Shown: positions 42,372 to 50,318 of the stretch, piece by piece
Layout: each line of letters starts with the position of its first letter
Position numbering within the stretch: position 1 is the first letter of the stretch
Assembly: GCF_900107395.1 (NCBI RefSeq)
Contig: NZ_FNPW01000016.1
Location: forward strand, 1-64,000
DNA: 64,000 nt
From: Pseudomonas sp. NFIX28
GTDB taxonomy: Bacteria > Pseudomonadota > Gammaproteobacteria > Pseudomonadales > Pseudomonadaceae
Direction: 5' to 3'
Notes under the pieces: generated by a model
What the model saw: only the letters and a program-made list of their open reading frames with translations
Told to the model about the DNA's origin: nothing
Databases searched by the model: none
Program-made: the position numbers and the translations under genes

Positions 42372-42401
42372 CAGGTTGGTACAACCTGTGCAAACGTTTG
42401 C
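42372..42401. promoter_or_regulatory. Two adjacent palindromic operators upstream of tsx
   Basis: CAGGTTG-gta-CAACCTG (42372-42388) is directly followed by GCAAACGTTTGC (42390-42401). The second, in context gtgcaaacgtttgcgt, matches 14 of 16 bases of the E. coli PurR consensus ACGCAAACGTTTGCGT, the classic LacI-family operator. It lies about 75 bases before the tsx start, so a LacI-family nucleoside or purine regulator is likely. Confidence 0.6.
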
Positions 42402-42473
42402 GTGAGCGTCGTTCGCTACACGTTCACCTCACATGGCCGGCAATGGCCTTTTACTGCACGAAAAGGACTTTCA

Positions 42474-43427
42474 ATGCATTCACCTCTCCGACCTTCGGTG
42501 TCCTGCCGCACGCTTGCTGTTTCCCTGCTACTGAGCGCCGTTACAGGAATACTCAGCAGCGCCCAGGCCCAGCCACAAACCGTCGACGACTCGGCCCAGG
42601 GCGAAACGCTCAGCCCGCCAGCCAATCCGCCCAAAAAAGGTGCATATCTGTCGGACTGGTACAACCAGGACCTGACACTGATTGGCAGCAAGGACATCAG
42701 TTTCGGCCCGCAACCGGCCGACGATATCTACCTGGAATACGAATACTTCGGCCGCAAGGGGCCGTTCGAACTGTACGGCTACATCGACATCCCGAAGATC
42801 TTCAACATCGGCAACAGCCACGACAAAGGCGTGTGGGACCACGGCTCGCCGGTGTTCATGGAGCACGAACCGCGGATCTCCATCGACTCCCTGGCCGGAC
42901 GCAGCCTGGCCATCGGTCCGTTCAAGGAGTGGTACCTGGCCTTCGACTGGATCTACGACCACGGCAGCAACAGCGCCAACCGCGCCAACACCCTGTACAG
43001 CGGCCTGGGCACCGACATCGACACCCATTCGCGGGTCAACCTGTCGGCCAACTTCTACGGGCGCTACCAGTGGGAAAACTACGGCGCCAGCAATGAATAT
43101 TCCTGGGACGGCTACCGGGCCCAGCTCAAGTACATCGTGCCCATCAGCACCTTCGGCAACGGCGCGTCGCTGACCTACATAGGTTTCACCAACTTCGATT
43201 TCGGCTCGGACCTGCACCAGGACAACCCGGCCCGCACGGCCAACGCCACGGTGTCCACCAACGTGCTGCTGTACGCCTTCACCCACCTGCGCTTCACCCT
43301 GGTCGGGCGTTACTTTCACAACGGCGGCAATTGGCAGGACGGCAGCGAGCTGAATTTCGGCGATGGCGACTTCCGCGCCCGTTCCAATGGCTGGGGTTAC
43401 TACGCCGGCATCGGTTACCAGTTCTGA
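42474..43427 (+). CDS. tsx: Tsx-type outer-membrane nucleoside channel
   Basis: The 317-residue precursor has a signal peptide (cleavage after SSAQA, about residue 32). Its mature beta-rich chain carries the Tsx features DDIYLEYEYFGRKGPFELYGYIDIPK and FNIGNSHDKGVWDHGSPVFMEHEPR. It ends in an aromatic residue (GYYAGIGYQF), as outer-membrane barrels do. It should let nucleosides cross the outer membrane. AAAAGGA precedes the ATG; upstream in-frame codons overlap the operator region. The next gene, 23 bases on, encodes a NUP-family nucleoside protein, so the two form an uptake operon. Confidence 0.9.
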   Translation: MHSPLRPSVSCRTLAVSLLLSAVTGILSSAQAQPQTVDDSAQGETLSPPANPPKKGAYLSDWYNQDLTLIGSKDISFGPQPADDIYLEYEYFGRKGPFELYGYIDIPKIFNIGNSHDKGVWDHGSPVFMEHEPRISIDSLAGRSLAIGPFKEWYLAFDWIYDHGSNSANRANTLYSGLGTDIDTHSRVNLSANFYGRYQWENYGASNEYSWDGYRAQLKYIVPISTFGNGASLTYIGFTNFDFGSDLHQDNPARTANATVSTNVLLYAFTHLRFTLVGRYFHNGGNWQDGSELNFGDGDFRARSNGWGYYAGIGYQF

Positions 43428-43450
43428 TCATTCAAGCAATGGAGGCTTTT

Positions 43451-44494
43451 ATGCACGCGATTACTCGTCTTTCCCTCTGTGTGGGCCTGGCCTGCGGCGC
43501 CCTGCTCGCTTCGACGGCCTGGGCCGACGAGGCCCCGGCGACGCCGATCAAGCCCAAGGTCATGCTGATCACCATGTTCGCCCCCGAGGCCGAACACTGG
43601 ATCGAGCGCCTGGAACTGAAACAGCAGGTGCGCGTACCGGGGCTGTCGGCGCAGTACCCGACGATTCGTTGCAACACCCGCGACGTCTGCCTGCTGGTCA
43701 CCGGCATGGGCCAGACCAACGCCGCCGCCTCGACCCTGGCATTGGCCCTGTCACCGCAATTCGACTTGCGCAAAAGCTATTTCCTGGTCGCCGGGATTGC
43801 CGGTATCAGCCCGAAACACGGGACCATCGGCACCACCGCCTGGGCCCATTACCTGGTGGAATTCGGCACCCAGTGGGAACTGGATTCGCGCGATGCGCCC
43901 AAGGATTGGCCGACCGGCTACCTGGGCATCAATACCCAGGGCCCGAACGAGAAGCCGCCGCTGGACTACAAGACCGAAGTCTTCGAACTCAACCCGAAAC
44001 TGCAGGCCAAGGCCTTCGCCCTGTCGCGTCGGGTAAGCCTGAGCGAAAGCAAGGAGTCGGCGGCCTGGCGCCTCAAGTACCCGGCGGCCCCGGCCAACCA
44101 GCCGCCGGTGGTGACGCGGTGCGACACCCTGGCGGGCAACACCTGGTTTTCCGGCACGCGCCTGAGCGAGCGGGCCGAGGTTTGGACCCGCCTGCTGACC
44201 GACAACAAGGGCGAGTACTGCACCACCCAGCAGGAAGACAACTCGACCTACGAGGCCCTGCTGCGCGCCAGCCGCGAAGGCCGGGTGGACGTGCAGCGGC
44301 TGGCGGTGGTCCGCGCCGGCTCCGATTTCGACCGCCCCGAGCCGGGCGGCAGCGAGGTCGACAACCTGCTCAAGTACGCCGACCAGGGCGGTTTTGTCCC
44401 GGCCCTGGAAAACCTCTATCGCACCGGCAACCCGCTGGTGCAGGACATCCTGAAGAACTGGTCGGCATGGGAGAAAGGCGTGCCCGAGGCCTAA
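43451..44494 (+). CDS. NUP-family purine nucleoside permease-like periplasmic protein
   Basis: The 347-residue precursor has a signal peptide (cleavage after STAWA, about residue 25). It matches the NUP family named after the Candida purine nucleoside permease: PKVMLITMFAPEAEHWIERL, LVTGMGQTNAAASTLALAL, YFLVAGIAGISPKHGTIGT and RAGSDFDRP. The fold resembles nucleoside phosphorylases, so it may bind or cleave nucleosides in the periplasm instead of acting as a true permease. GGAGG lies just before the ATG giving MHAITRLS. It is the second gene of the tsx operon and ends at a REPIN. Confidence 0.87.
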   Translation: MHAITRLSLCVGLACGALLASTAWADEAPATPIKPKVMLITMFAPEAEHWIERLELKQQVRVPGLSAQYPTIRCNTRDVCLLVTGMGQTNAAASTLALALSPQFDLRKSYFLVAGIAGISPKHGTIGTTAWAHYLVEFGTQWELDSRDAPKDWPTGYLGINTQGPNEKPPLDYKTEVFELNPKLQAKAFALSRRVSLSESKESAAWRLKYPAAPANQPPVVTRCDTLAGNTWFSGTRLSERAEVWTRLLTDNKGEYCTTQQEDNSTYEALLRASREGRVDVQRLAVVRAGSDFDRPEPGGSEVDNLLKYADQGGFVPALENLYRTGNPLVQDILKNWSAWEKGVPEA

Positions 44495-44501
44495 ACCCAA
44501 C

Positions 44502-44603
44502 CTGTAGCCGCTGCCGCAGGCTGCGATCGACCCGAAGGGGCGTGGCGATCTTGAGGTTGTCGAGGTCCTGCGGACCTATCGCAGCCTTCGGCAGCGGCTA
44601 CAC
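44502..44603. repeat. REPIN after the nucleoside operon
   Basis: Left arm ctgtagccgctgccgcaggc faces right arm gcagccttcggcagcggctac across a short spacer containing gaggtcctgcggacc. It separates convergent genes. Confidence 0.88.
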
Positions 44604-44644
44604 AAAGCCGGGGCAGCCTGCCGATTCAGGTGGGCTGGCCGCCC

Positions 44645-45601
44645 TTACGGCAGCAAAATCACCTTTTCGCCGCTGCCTTGGTTCACTTGGTGATAGCGCT
44701 CCACGCCCTGCTCCAGCGGCGATTCGCACAGCCCCTGGGGCAACGGCAACAACCCCTCATCGAAGAAGCGGCCGAACTGCTCGAGCATAGCCGCGCAGGC
44801 TTGCACGCCGTACAGCAGCGAATTGATCCCGACCACCGAACCGCCCTTGCGATACAGGCCCAGGGCCGGCAGTTGCACCTGGCCGTCCACCGGCGCGGCG
44901 ATGATGGCGATCCGGCCGAACGGCGCCAGGGCCGCGACCGAGGCCGGCAGCCAGAAGCCGGTGGTGTCGAAGATCACCTCGGCGCCGCCGGCGAATACCT
45001 GGTTGACCTGGGCGCCAAGGTCTTCCGGCTGGCCCAGCTGCAAGGCCTGGAACCCCTGCGCCTGCAGGGCCTCGACCTGTTCCGGGCGCCGCGCGGCGGC
45101 CAGCACCCGGGCCCCGCGAACCTTCGCCAGGGCCAGCGCGGCGCTGCCCACCGCCCCGCCGCCGATCACCAGCAGCGTGGTCCCGGCGCCCACCGCGCTG
45201 CGCTCCAGGGCATCCCAGGCGGTGGTGTAAGGCACGCCAAGGCTCGCGGCCTGGGCGAAACTCAGGTGCGCCGGCTTGTGCGCCACGCCCTTGGCCGACA
45301 GCGCCACGTACTGGGCATGGGAGCCGTCCGCGTAGAACCCCAACTCCTTGCCGGTACCCCAGACTTCTTGCCCCACCAGCTCCCGAGGCCCGTCCACCAC
45401 CACCCCGGCGAAATCCCGCCCGGGAATGCGCGGCAAAGTGGTGTAGGGAAAACGCCCGAGCACGTTCTTCACGTCGCTGGGGTTGAGGCCGGCGGCCTTG
45501 ATCTGCACCAGCACCTGATCGGCCGCCGGCACCGGGGTCGGCACCTCGACGTAGTGCAGCGAAGCCAGATCGCCGGTCTTGGAAAATTGCAGGGCGTGCA
45601 T
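44645..45601 (-). CDS. Zinc-independent MDR-type alcohol dehydrogenase / quinone oxidoreductase
   Basis: The 318-residue protein has the medium-chain dehydrogenase/reductase fold: a GroES-like N-terminal domain with AAGLNPSDVKNVLG and PGRDFAGVVV, then a Rossmann domain with LLVIGGGAVGSAALALAK. The zinc ligands of true alcohol dehydrogenases are absent, so it fits the NADPH:quinone oxidoreductase group. GGAGGTGCTT precedes the ATG giving MHALQFSKT. The substrate is unknown. It lies after a XapX gene on the opposite side of a short gap, and ends at the REPIN. Confidence 0.85.
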   Translation of the reverse strand: MHALQFSKTGDLASLHYVEVPTPVPAADQVLVQIKAAGLNPSDVKNVLGRFPYTTLPRIPGRDFAGVVVDGPRELVGQEVWGTGKELGFYADGSHAQYVALSAKGVAHKPAHLSFAQAASLGVPYTTAWDALERSAVGAGTTLLVIGGGAVGSAALALAKVRGARVLAAARRPEQVEALQAQGFQALQLGQPEDLGAQVNQVFAGGAEVIFDTTGFWLPASVAALAPFGRIAIIAAPVDGQVQLPALGLYRKGGSVVGINSLLYGVQACAAMLEQFGRFFDEGLLPLPQGLCESPLEQGVERYHQVNQGSGEKVILLP

Positions 45602-45641
45602 AAGCACCTCCATCAAGGGGAATAAAAAGAATCGGCAAGCC

Positions 45642-45815
45642 TCAGGACAACCAGTTGCTCACCAGTTGCCGGCCCATGGGCCACAGCTGTTCGCCGGCAA
45701 GCATACCGAGCAGCCCGACCAGGGCGATGGCCGGCGGCGCCGGCGAGCGAAAGTTCAGGGCGCCGTAGAGCAATCCGACGCCGAGGCCGATCGCCAGGGA
45801 GATGAGGTAATGCAT
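45642..45815 (-). CDS. XapX-domain (DUF1427) small membrane protein
   Basis: The 57-residue protein consists of two short membrane segments around the XapX signature GLGVGLLYGALNFRSPAPPAIALVG, ending GMLAGEQL. Proteins with this domain are small inner-membrane components of unknown role. The first in-frame ATG with GGAG seven bases upstream gives MHYLISLAIG; longer frames add a basic unrelated leader. The reductase gene starts 40 bases downstream on the same strand and could be co-transcribed. Confidence 0.8.
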   Translation of the reverse strand: MHYLISLAIGLGVGLLYGALNFRSPAPPAIALVGLLGMLAGEQLWPMGRQLVSNWLS

Positions 45816-45994
45816 GACGGACTCCAGGCAGTGCGCCGCGCCCGGGCGGCGGCGATTGGGCATGCCGGGAGTCTAGGGAACGCCGAGCCGGGCAACCGGC
45901 CAAGCACTTCAGGATTTCGGCCAATCTGGCGGCGGGCCGTGGGGGCCTGGTTTGCTGATGGTGCGGATTCTGTGGCGGGCCAGTTACGGCGCTT

Positions 45995-46059
45995 TCGCGA
46001 GCAAGCTTCGCTCCTACGGGGACCGTTGCCCATCCCGTAGGAGCGAAGCTTGCTCGCGA
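45995..46059. repeat. Near-perfect long inverted REP pair
   Basis: tcgcgagcaagcttcgctcc plus tacggg is mirrored by cccgtaggagcgaagcttgc plus tcgcga, with a 13-base loop. It can form a 26-bp hairpin between the AraC and XapX genes. Confidence 0.9.
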
Positions 46060-46111
46060 ACGCCATGGACCTGCCACAACGCCTTTATCGCCAGGCGCCA
46101 GGCTCCCGGCC

Positions 46112-46894
46112 TCAGCCGCGACGCAATTCCCCGGCCGCATATTGCGACGGAGCCAGCCCCAGCTCGCGGCGGAACATGTCGCTGAAGCTGCCGGGGGAAT
46201 AACCCAGTTCGCGGGCGATGGTGCCCACCGGCACGCCCTGGATCAGCTCGGCGGCGGCCGTGGCCAGTTGCACCTGGCGGCGCCACTCGGCGAAGCCCAT
46301 GCCCAGGCCGTCCTTGAACAGCCGCGCCAGGGTGCGCACGCTGGCGCCCACCGTCTCGGCATGCTGCTCGAAGGAGATATCCAGCGAAGGCGCGGCCATC
46401 ACCGCCTGGCACAGGCTGGCCAGGCGCCGGTCGGAGCTGTCCGGCAAGGCGATTTTCAGCCGCGAGCGACGGGCGCGCTTGAGCTCCAGCAAGGCCAGGC
46501 CCACCAGCGCGTCGTAGTACTCCGGCTGCGGCGCGCCGTCATGCTCCACCAGGCGCACGATCAGCTCGCGCAGCAGGTTGTCCACCTGCAACACCTGCAC
46601 CTGGCTGTCGAGGGTCGCCGCCAGGCACGGGCGCAGGTAGATGTTGCGCATCTGCAGGTCGCTGACCACGCGGATCCCATGGAGCACGCCCGGCGGCAGC
46701 CACACCGCCCGTTGCGGCGGCACCACCAGCGCCTCGTTCGGCGTCTCGACCCACATCACCCCGCTCATGGCATACAGCAATTGGCCCCAGGCATGTTCGT
46801 GGGGCTCGATGAACAGGCCACGCGGGTAGGTGCGCGCCAGGGGTTGCACCGGCACATCGGTGTCAGTCAGATCGGGAGGTGCGGCAAGGGCCAT
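46112..46894 (-). CDS. AraC-family transcriptional regulator with cupin sensor
   Basis: The 260-residue regulator has a cupin-like N-terminal domain (EPHEHAWGQLLYAMSGVMWV, PPQRAVWLPPGVLHG) that binds a small ligand. Its C-terminal AraC DNA-binding domain includes GASVRTLARLFKDGLGMGF and ARELGYSPGSFSDMFRRELG. This layout matches the NimR-like subgroup that often controls an adjacent exporter. No obvious target is divergent here: the next gene upstream is the small protein at 47109. The target is unknown. Confidence 0.87.
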   Translation of the reverse strand: MALAAPPDLTDTDVPVQPLARTYPRGLFIEPHEHAWGQLLYAMSGVMWVETPNEALVVPPQRAVWLPPGVLHGIRVVSDLQMRNIYLRPCLAATLDSQVQVLQVDNLLRELIVRLVEHDGAPQPEYYDALVGLALLELKRARRSRLKIALPDSSDRRLASLCQAVMAAPSLDISFEQHAETVGASVRTLARLFKDGLGMGFAEWRRQVQLATAAAELIQGVPVGTIARELGYSPGSFSDMFRRELGLAPSQYAAGELRRG

Positions 46895-47108
46895 GGCCGG
46901 GCTTCGTCGTCAGGCAGGGGGCGCCCATGTTAACCCCGGCAATCGGCCCGGAAAACCGCGAAAAGCCCCCCAGGCGAGCCCCCACTCGACAGCCGGCAAG
47001 CCGTTCGGATACCGGCCTTACCGCTGGTGCCTTTGCTCGATGAGCGGAGTGAATTTTTCCCGGCGCGCGCTGGTCACTTAAATCATCACAGGGAGGATTG
47101 ATAGATTT

Positions 47109-47336
47109 ATGAACAACGCAAAACTTTTCGTCATCGAATACACCCTGCACGGCCAACCCAAGTCCTTCATCATCCGCTCGGAGAAGATGGACAACGCCGA
47201 GGCATGGCACTGGGCGAGCTGCGACGCCGGTGTCGGCCGCATCGGCCGTTTTGGCCTGGAACGGGTGAAAAAGACCAGCAAACCCCTGGCGGAAAAATTC
47301 GGTATCGAGAACGTCACCTGGCGACCGTCGACCTGA
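47109..47336 (+). CDS. Small conserved pseudomonad protein (DUF6555-like)
   Basis: The 75-residue soluble protein (FVIEYTLHGQPKSFIIRSEK, AWHWASCDAGVGRIGRFGLE) has no signal peptide and no known motif. I recall similar small proteins of about this size in other Pseudomonas genomes, annotated DUF6555, with no function known. GGGAGG lies about 12 bases before the ATG. Its codon use is normal for the genome. It stands alone. Confidence 0.65.
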   Translation: MNNAKLFVIEYTLHGQPKSFIIRSEKMDNAEAWHWASCDAGVGRIGRFGLERVKKTSKPLAEKFGIENVTWRPST

Positions 47337-47745
47337 CCTCGCCGTTTCCCCTTGCATCAGGCTCCCGGGCACCTTGTCGGCCACCACACGCGGCAAGGTG
47401 CCCGGGTTAAAGCCATGGCCTGGCCGCAGGTCGCCCTGCCCCTGTCCCCTGTCCCCTGCGCAAATCGCCGATTGCCCCTCGGCCGCGCCTTGGCCGCCGC
47501 AATCGTCCTGGACGCTCCAGTTCATCGCCTCGCTCATCGCTCCGCTGCGGCTCCCCACCTGATAGCGGCGCTGGTCGACGTCGCGCCTGCCCAGCCCCGC
47601 AATTCACGGAACAAGCGCTCTACCCCGTGCCCTGGCGCCTGATTCCCGCTGCGTGCCGAATGAATCGCCGCAGCACTATCGCCAGCCCCCGCCGGCGTGT
47701 TATTTCATCGCTGGCCGCCCCGCCACCCACCGACAGGAAGTCACC
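47337..47745. other. Intergenic region with a long inverted repeat
   Basis: No convincing gene was found: the frames open here are GC-driven. A perfect 13-bp inverted repeat lies at 47364-47406 and may end the small-protein transcript. The MFS gene promoter must lie further right. Confidence 0.45.
47364..47406 (+). terminator. Terminator-like 13-bp inverted repeat without T run
   Basis: cccgggcaccttg is exactly mirrored by caaggtgcccggg across 17 bases. It lies 27 bases after the small-protein stop; the lack of a U tract makes intrinsic termination uncertain. Confidence 0.5.
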
Positions 47746-48972
47746 ATGCGCAAGGATTACCTGGCTTTTTTCATCTCGCTGTTTCTGTCGCGGCTGGCGG
47801 ATCAGATCCTGCTGTTCCTCGTGCCGCTGGTGGTGTTCCAGGCCACCAACAGCGCGTCCTGGGCCGGACTGGCGTTCTTCGTCGAGTCGCTGCCGCGCTT
47901 TCTCGCGTTTCCGCTGTGCGGGGCCCTGTGCGACAAGTTCTCGCCGATCCGCATCCTGCATATCAGCCAGGTCTACCGGGCGCTGCTCTGCGTGCTGGCG
48001 GTGCTGCTGTACGGGGTCTTCGGCGGCATCGCCTGGGTCGTGGCGCTGTCGGCGCTGTGCGGGGTGCTGACCACCCAGGGCATCATGGCCCGCGAGGTGC
48101 TGATGCCGCATGTCTTCCAGCACTACAGCTACACCAAGACCCTGTCCTACTCGCAGATCGCCGACCAGACCGGGCTGGTCCTCGGACCGCTGGTGGCGGC
48201 GCTGCTGCTGGAAGCCTGGGCCTGGCACTGGGTGGTGCTGTGGATCGCCGCACTGTTCCTGCTGGCCGACCTGAGCATGCGGCTGTGGCAACGCTTGAGC
48301 CACGTCACCCTGGAGGTGTTCGAACAGCACCAGGACATCTGGCTGCAGCCCCTGCGTATCGCCTTCGGGCATATCCGCGAGCTGACGGAGCTGAAAAAGA
48401 TCATCACCCTGGCGGTGGGGGTCAACCTGATCGTCGGGGTCACCCTGGCCACCTCGGCGGCCATGGTGATCGGCCAGTACAGCGCCGGCAAGGACACCTA
48501 CGCCTGGCTCCAGGCGGCCGGCGCTCTGACCACCATCCTGATCCTGTTCTTTCTTGCCCGGGTGGCACTGCCCCTGCGGGTGCTGGGGGGCGTGGCCTAT
48601 TCGATGATCGCCGCGGGCGCCTTCATCAGCGCCCTGAGCCCGAACCTGGCCGGCTATGTGCTGGGCTTCCTGCTGATTGTCGGCTTCGACAAGATGTTCA
48701 ACATCTACATCCGCAGCAGCCGCCAGCGGGTAATTCCACCCCGGGACTTCGGCAAGACCGTGGGCGTGATCACCTTGCTCAACAACCTCTCGCAACCCCT
48801 GGCCGGCTTGCTGGTGGCCGTGCTCGCCGCGCCGCTGGGCACGCAACGGGTGATCCTGCTCCTGGCGCTATCGACCACGCTACTGGGCGCGGCGGCCCTC
48901 TGCTGGTTCGCCAAGGCACGCAGCCCCCTCGCCGCCCCGACCCTCGAGACCGACCAGGAGGCTGGCAGTTGA
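47746..48972 (+). CDS. Major facilitator superfamily transporter
   Basis: The 408-residue inner-membrane protein has about twelve hydrophobic helices. After helix 2 it has the MFS loop A motif in a modified form (CGALCDKFSPIRIL), and the first helix carries FISLFLSRLADQILLFLVPL. It resembles MFS exporters of the MFS_3/EntS type used for siderophores or drugs, but nothing adjacent names a substrate. AGGAAG precedes the ATG giving MRKDYLAFF; longer in-frame starts would add an unrelated leader. It is monocistronic. Confidence 0.84.
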   Translation: MRKDYLAFFISLFLSRLADQILLFLVPLVVFQATNSASWAGLAFFVESLPRFLAFPLCGALCDKFSPIRILHISQVYRALLCVLAVLLYGVFGGIAWVVALSALCGVLTTQGIMAREVLMPHVFQHYSYTKTLSYSQIADQTGLVLGPLVAALLLEAWAWHWVVLWIAALFLLADLSMRLWQRLSHVTLEVFEQHQDIWLQPLRIAFGHIRELTELKKIITLAVGVNLIVGVTLATSAAMVIGQYSAGKDTYAWLQAAGALTTILILFFLARVALPLRVLGGVAYSMIAAGAFISALSPNLAGYVLGFLLIVGFDKMFNIYIRSSRQRVIPPRDFGKTVGVITLLNNLSQPLAGLLVAVLAAPLGTQRVILLLALSTTLLGAAALCWFAKARSPLAAPTLETDQEAGS

Positions 48973-49023
48973 ACGTGGAGCCGCCCTGGCTCCACTGCGT
49001 TCGCACCGTGCTACCGCAAACGC

Positions 49024-49194
49024 TCAGTGATGCGCGCCCTTGGCGCAATCGCAGCCTTCGGTAGAGGCGCAGGGTTCGCCGTTGGCGTGGTGGCTGGCGC
49101 AGGCCTGGCAGCAGTAGTGCTTGCCGTGACGCACAATGGCATGGGCGCCGACCTTGCAGGTGCAGCCTGGACAGGCACAAGTCTCGTTGGACAT
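49024..49194 (-). CDS. Bacterial metallothionein
   Basis: The 56-residue protein binds zinc, cadmium or copper in a cysteine cluster. It has ten cysteines (residues 6, 8, 11, 13, 28, 29, 32, 42, 48, 50), seven histidines and one aromatic residue, in the SmtA/BmtA pattern CACPGCTC...HYCCQAC...GCDC. The His-rich end (GAHH) and the HGKHYCCQACA zinc-finger-like core match Pseudomonas metallothioneins. AAGGAG lies nine bases before the ATG. It stands alone between an MFS gene and glcC; metal control is likely but no operator was identified. Confidence 0.92.
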   Translation of the reverse strand: MSNETCACPGCTCKVGAHAIVRHGKHYCCQACASHHANGEPCASTEGCDCAKGAHH

Positions 49195-49297
49195 GGGGGG
49201 ACTCCTTTGTGGTGGTCGTCGACGACGCGGATGTGGCCGCGTCTCTAGCAGTGTAGTGGCTGCCCATCGCCGCCATTGGCCCCTGGTCGCGGCGCCC

Positions 49298-50062
49298 TCA
49301 GTTCCAGCCTTCCAGGCGCAAGGTCGCGCGCACCAGGCGCTGCTCCTCGTTCTCGATTTCCCGCAGGTTGTCGCAGATGCCCTGGATATGCGCGATGGCG
49401 GCCTTGCGCGCCTGTTCCGGCAGGCGCCCGGTGACAGCGTTGTAGAGCCGCGCATGCTGGCGGTCGATCTGCTTTTTCTGCGCCTGGCGGTGGTAGAGGT
49501 TATTGACCGAGGCGAACACCGAATTCAGCAACAGGTCGGTCAGCGAACGCAGGGTCTGCACCAGCACCGGGTTGTGCGAGGCCTCGCAGATCGCCAGGTG
49601 GAAAGCGTGGTCCAGGCGCGCGTGGGCCGAGGCCTCCAGCTTCTGGTCGTGGGCGTCCAGCAGCGCCTGATAAGCGCGGCCGATCAGCACGAAATCGGCC
49701 TCGGTGCCGCGCAACGCCGCCAGCCGCGCCGACTCGCCTTCCAGCAGGCTGCGCACTTCGAACAGGTCGTAGAGGGTGCGCGGCTGGGAACTGAACAAAT
49801 GCATCAGCGCCGAAGTCGCGCCCTGCCCCGACAATTGGGCGACAAACGAGCCCTTGCCCTGTTCGGTTTCGATGATGCCCCGCGCCCGCAGCAATTTCAG
49901 GCCCTCGCGCAAGGCCGTGCGCGAGACGCCGAGCTTTTCCGTCAGGCGCCGCTCCGAGGGCAGCAACTGGCCGGTCTTCAGCACGCCATCGACGATCAGG
50001 CGTTCGATGCGCTCACAGACCACATCCGCCACCTGATGCCGCCCCGAATCGCTCCTGTGCAT
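49298..50062 (-). CDS. glcC: Glycolate operon regulator GlcC (GntR/FadR family)
   Basis: The 254-residue regulator has an N-terminal winged helix-turn-helix (LLPSERRLTEKLGVSRTALREGLKLLRARG) and a FadR-type all-helical ligand domain (FCD, about residues 95-235). That domain has the acidic and His residues used to bind metal and a small organic acid. It is divergent from glcD, and two identical-pattern inverted repeats lie in the shared gap. It should control glcDEFG in response to glycolate. GGAGGGGCGC precedes the ATG giving MHRSDSGRH; the longer frame to about 50290 crosses an operator. Confidence 0.92.
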   Translation of the reverse strand: MHRSDSGRHQVADVVCERIERLIVDGVLKTGQLLPSERRLTEKLGVSRTALREGLKLLRARGIIETEQGKGSFVAQLSGQGATSALMHLFSSQPRTLYDLFEVRSLLEGESARLAALRGTEADFVLIGRAYQALLDAHDQKLEASAHARLDHAFHLAICEASHNPVLVQTLRSLTDLLLNSVFASVNNLYHRQAQKKQIDRQHARLYNAVTGRLPEQARKAAIAHIQGICDNLREIENEEQRLVRATLRLEGWN

Positions 50063-50072
50063 GCGCCCCTCC

Positions 50073-50086
50073 ACTGGTATGACCAG
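50073..50086. promoter_or_regulatory. GlcC operator 1
   Basis: ACTGGTATGACCAG contains the TGGT-N3-ACCA inverted repeat typical of FadR-subfamily GntR regulators. It lies 11 bases before the glcC start codon, a good place for autoregulation. Confidence 0.6.
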
Positions 50087-50179
50087 CCGCGAAAAAAAAA
50101 CCCGATCAAGCGGGTCGCCAAGCCATCCTGCTGATATGCCTGGATTTTTATAAAAAACCCGACAAGCGGAGCGAAACAA

Positions 50180-50193
50180 ACTGGTTCGACCAG
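50180..50193. promoter_or_regulatory. GlcC operator 2
   Basis: ACTGGTTCGACCAG repeats the first site except for two central bases. It lies about 125 bases before glcD and is probably the site that controls that operon. Confidence 0.62.
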
Positions 50194-50318
50194 CGCTCGG
50201 CCCCGTGGACAGTAAGGCCAGCCGGGCCAATGATGCAACTGAGCGGCCTGTCACCAAACGGGAACAGCCCCTAGCCAGCCGAGCGCCCATAAAAACAACT
50301 CAGGGTCGTTAGCCAGCC

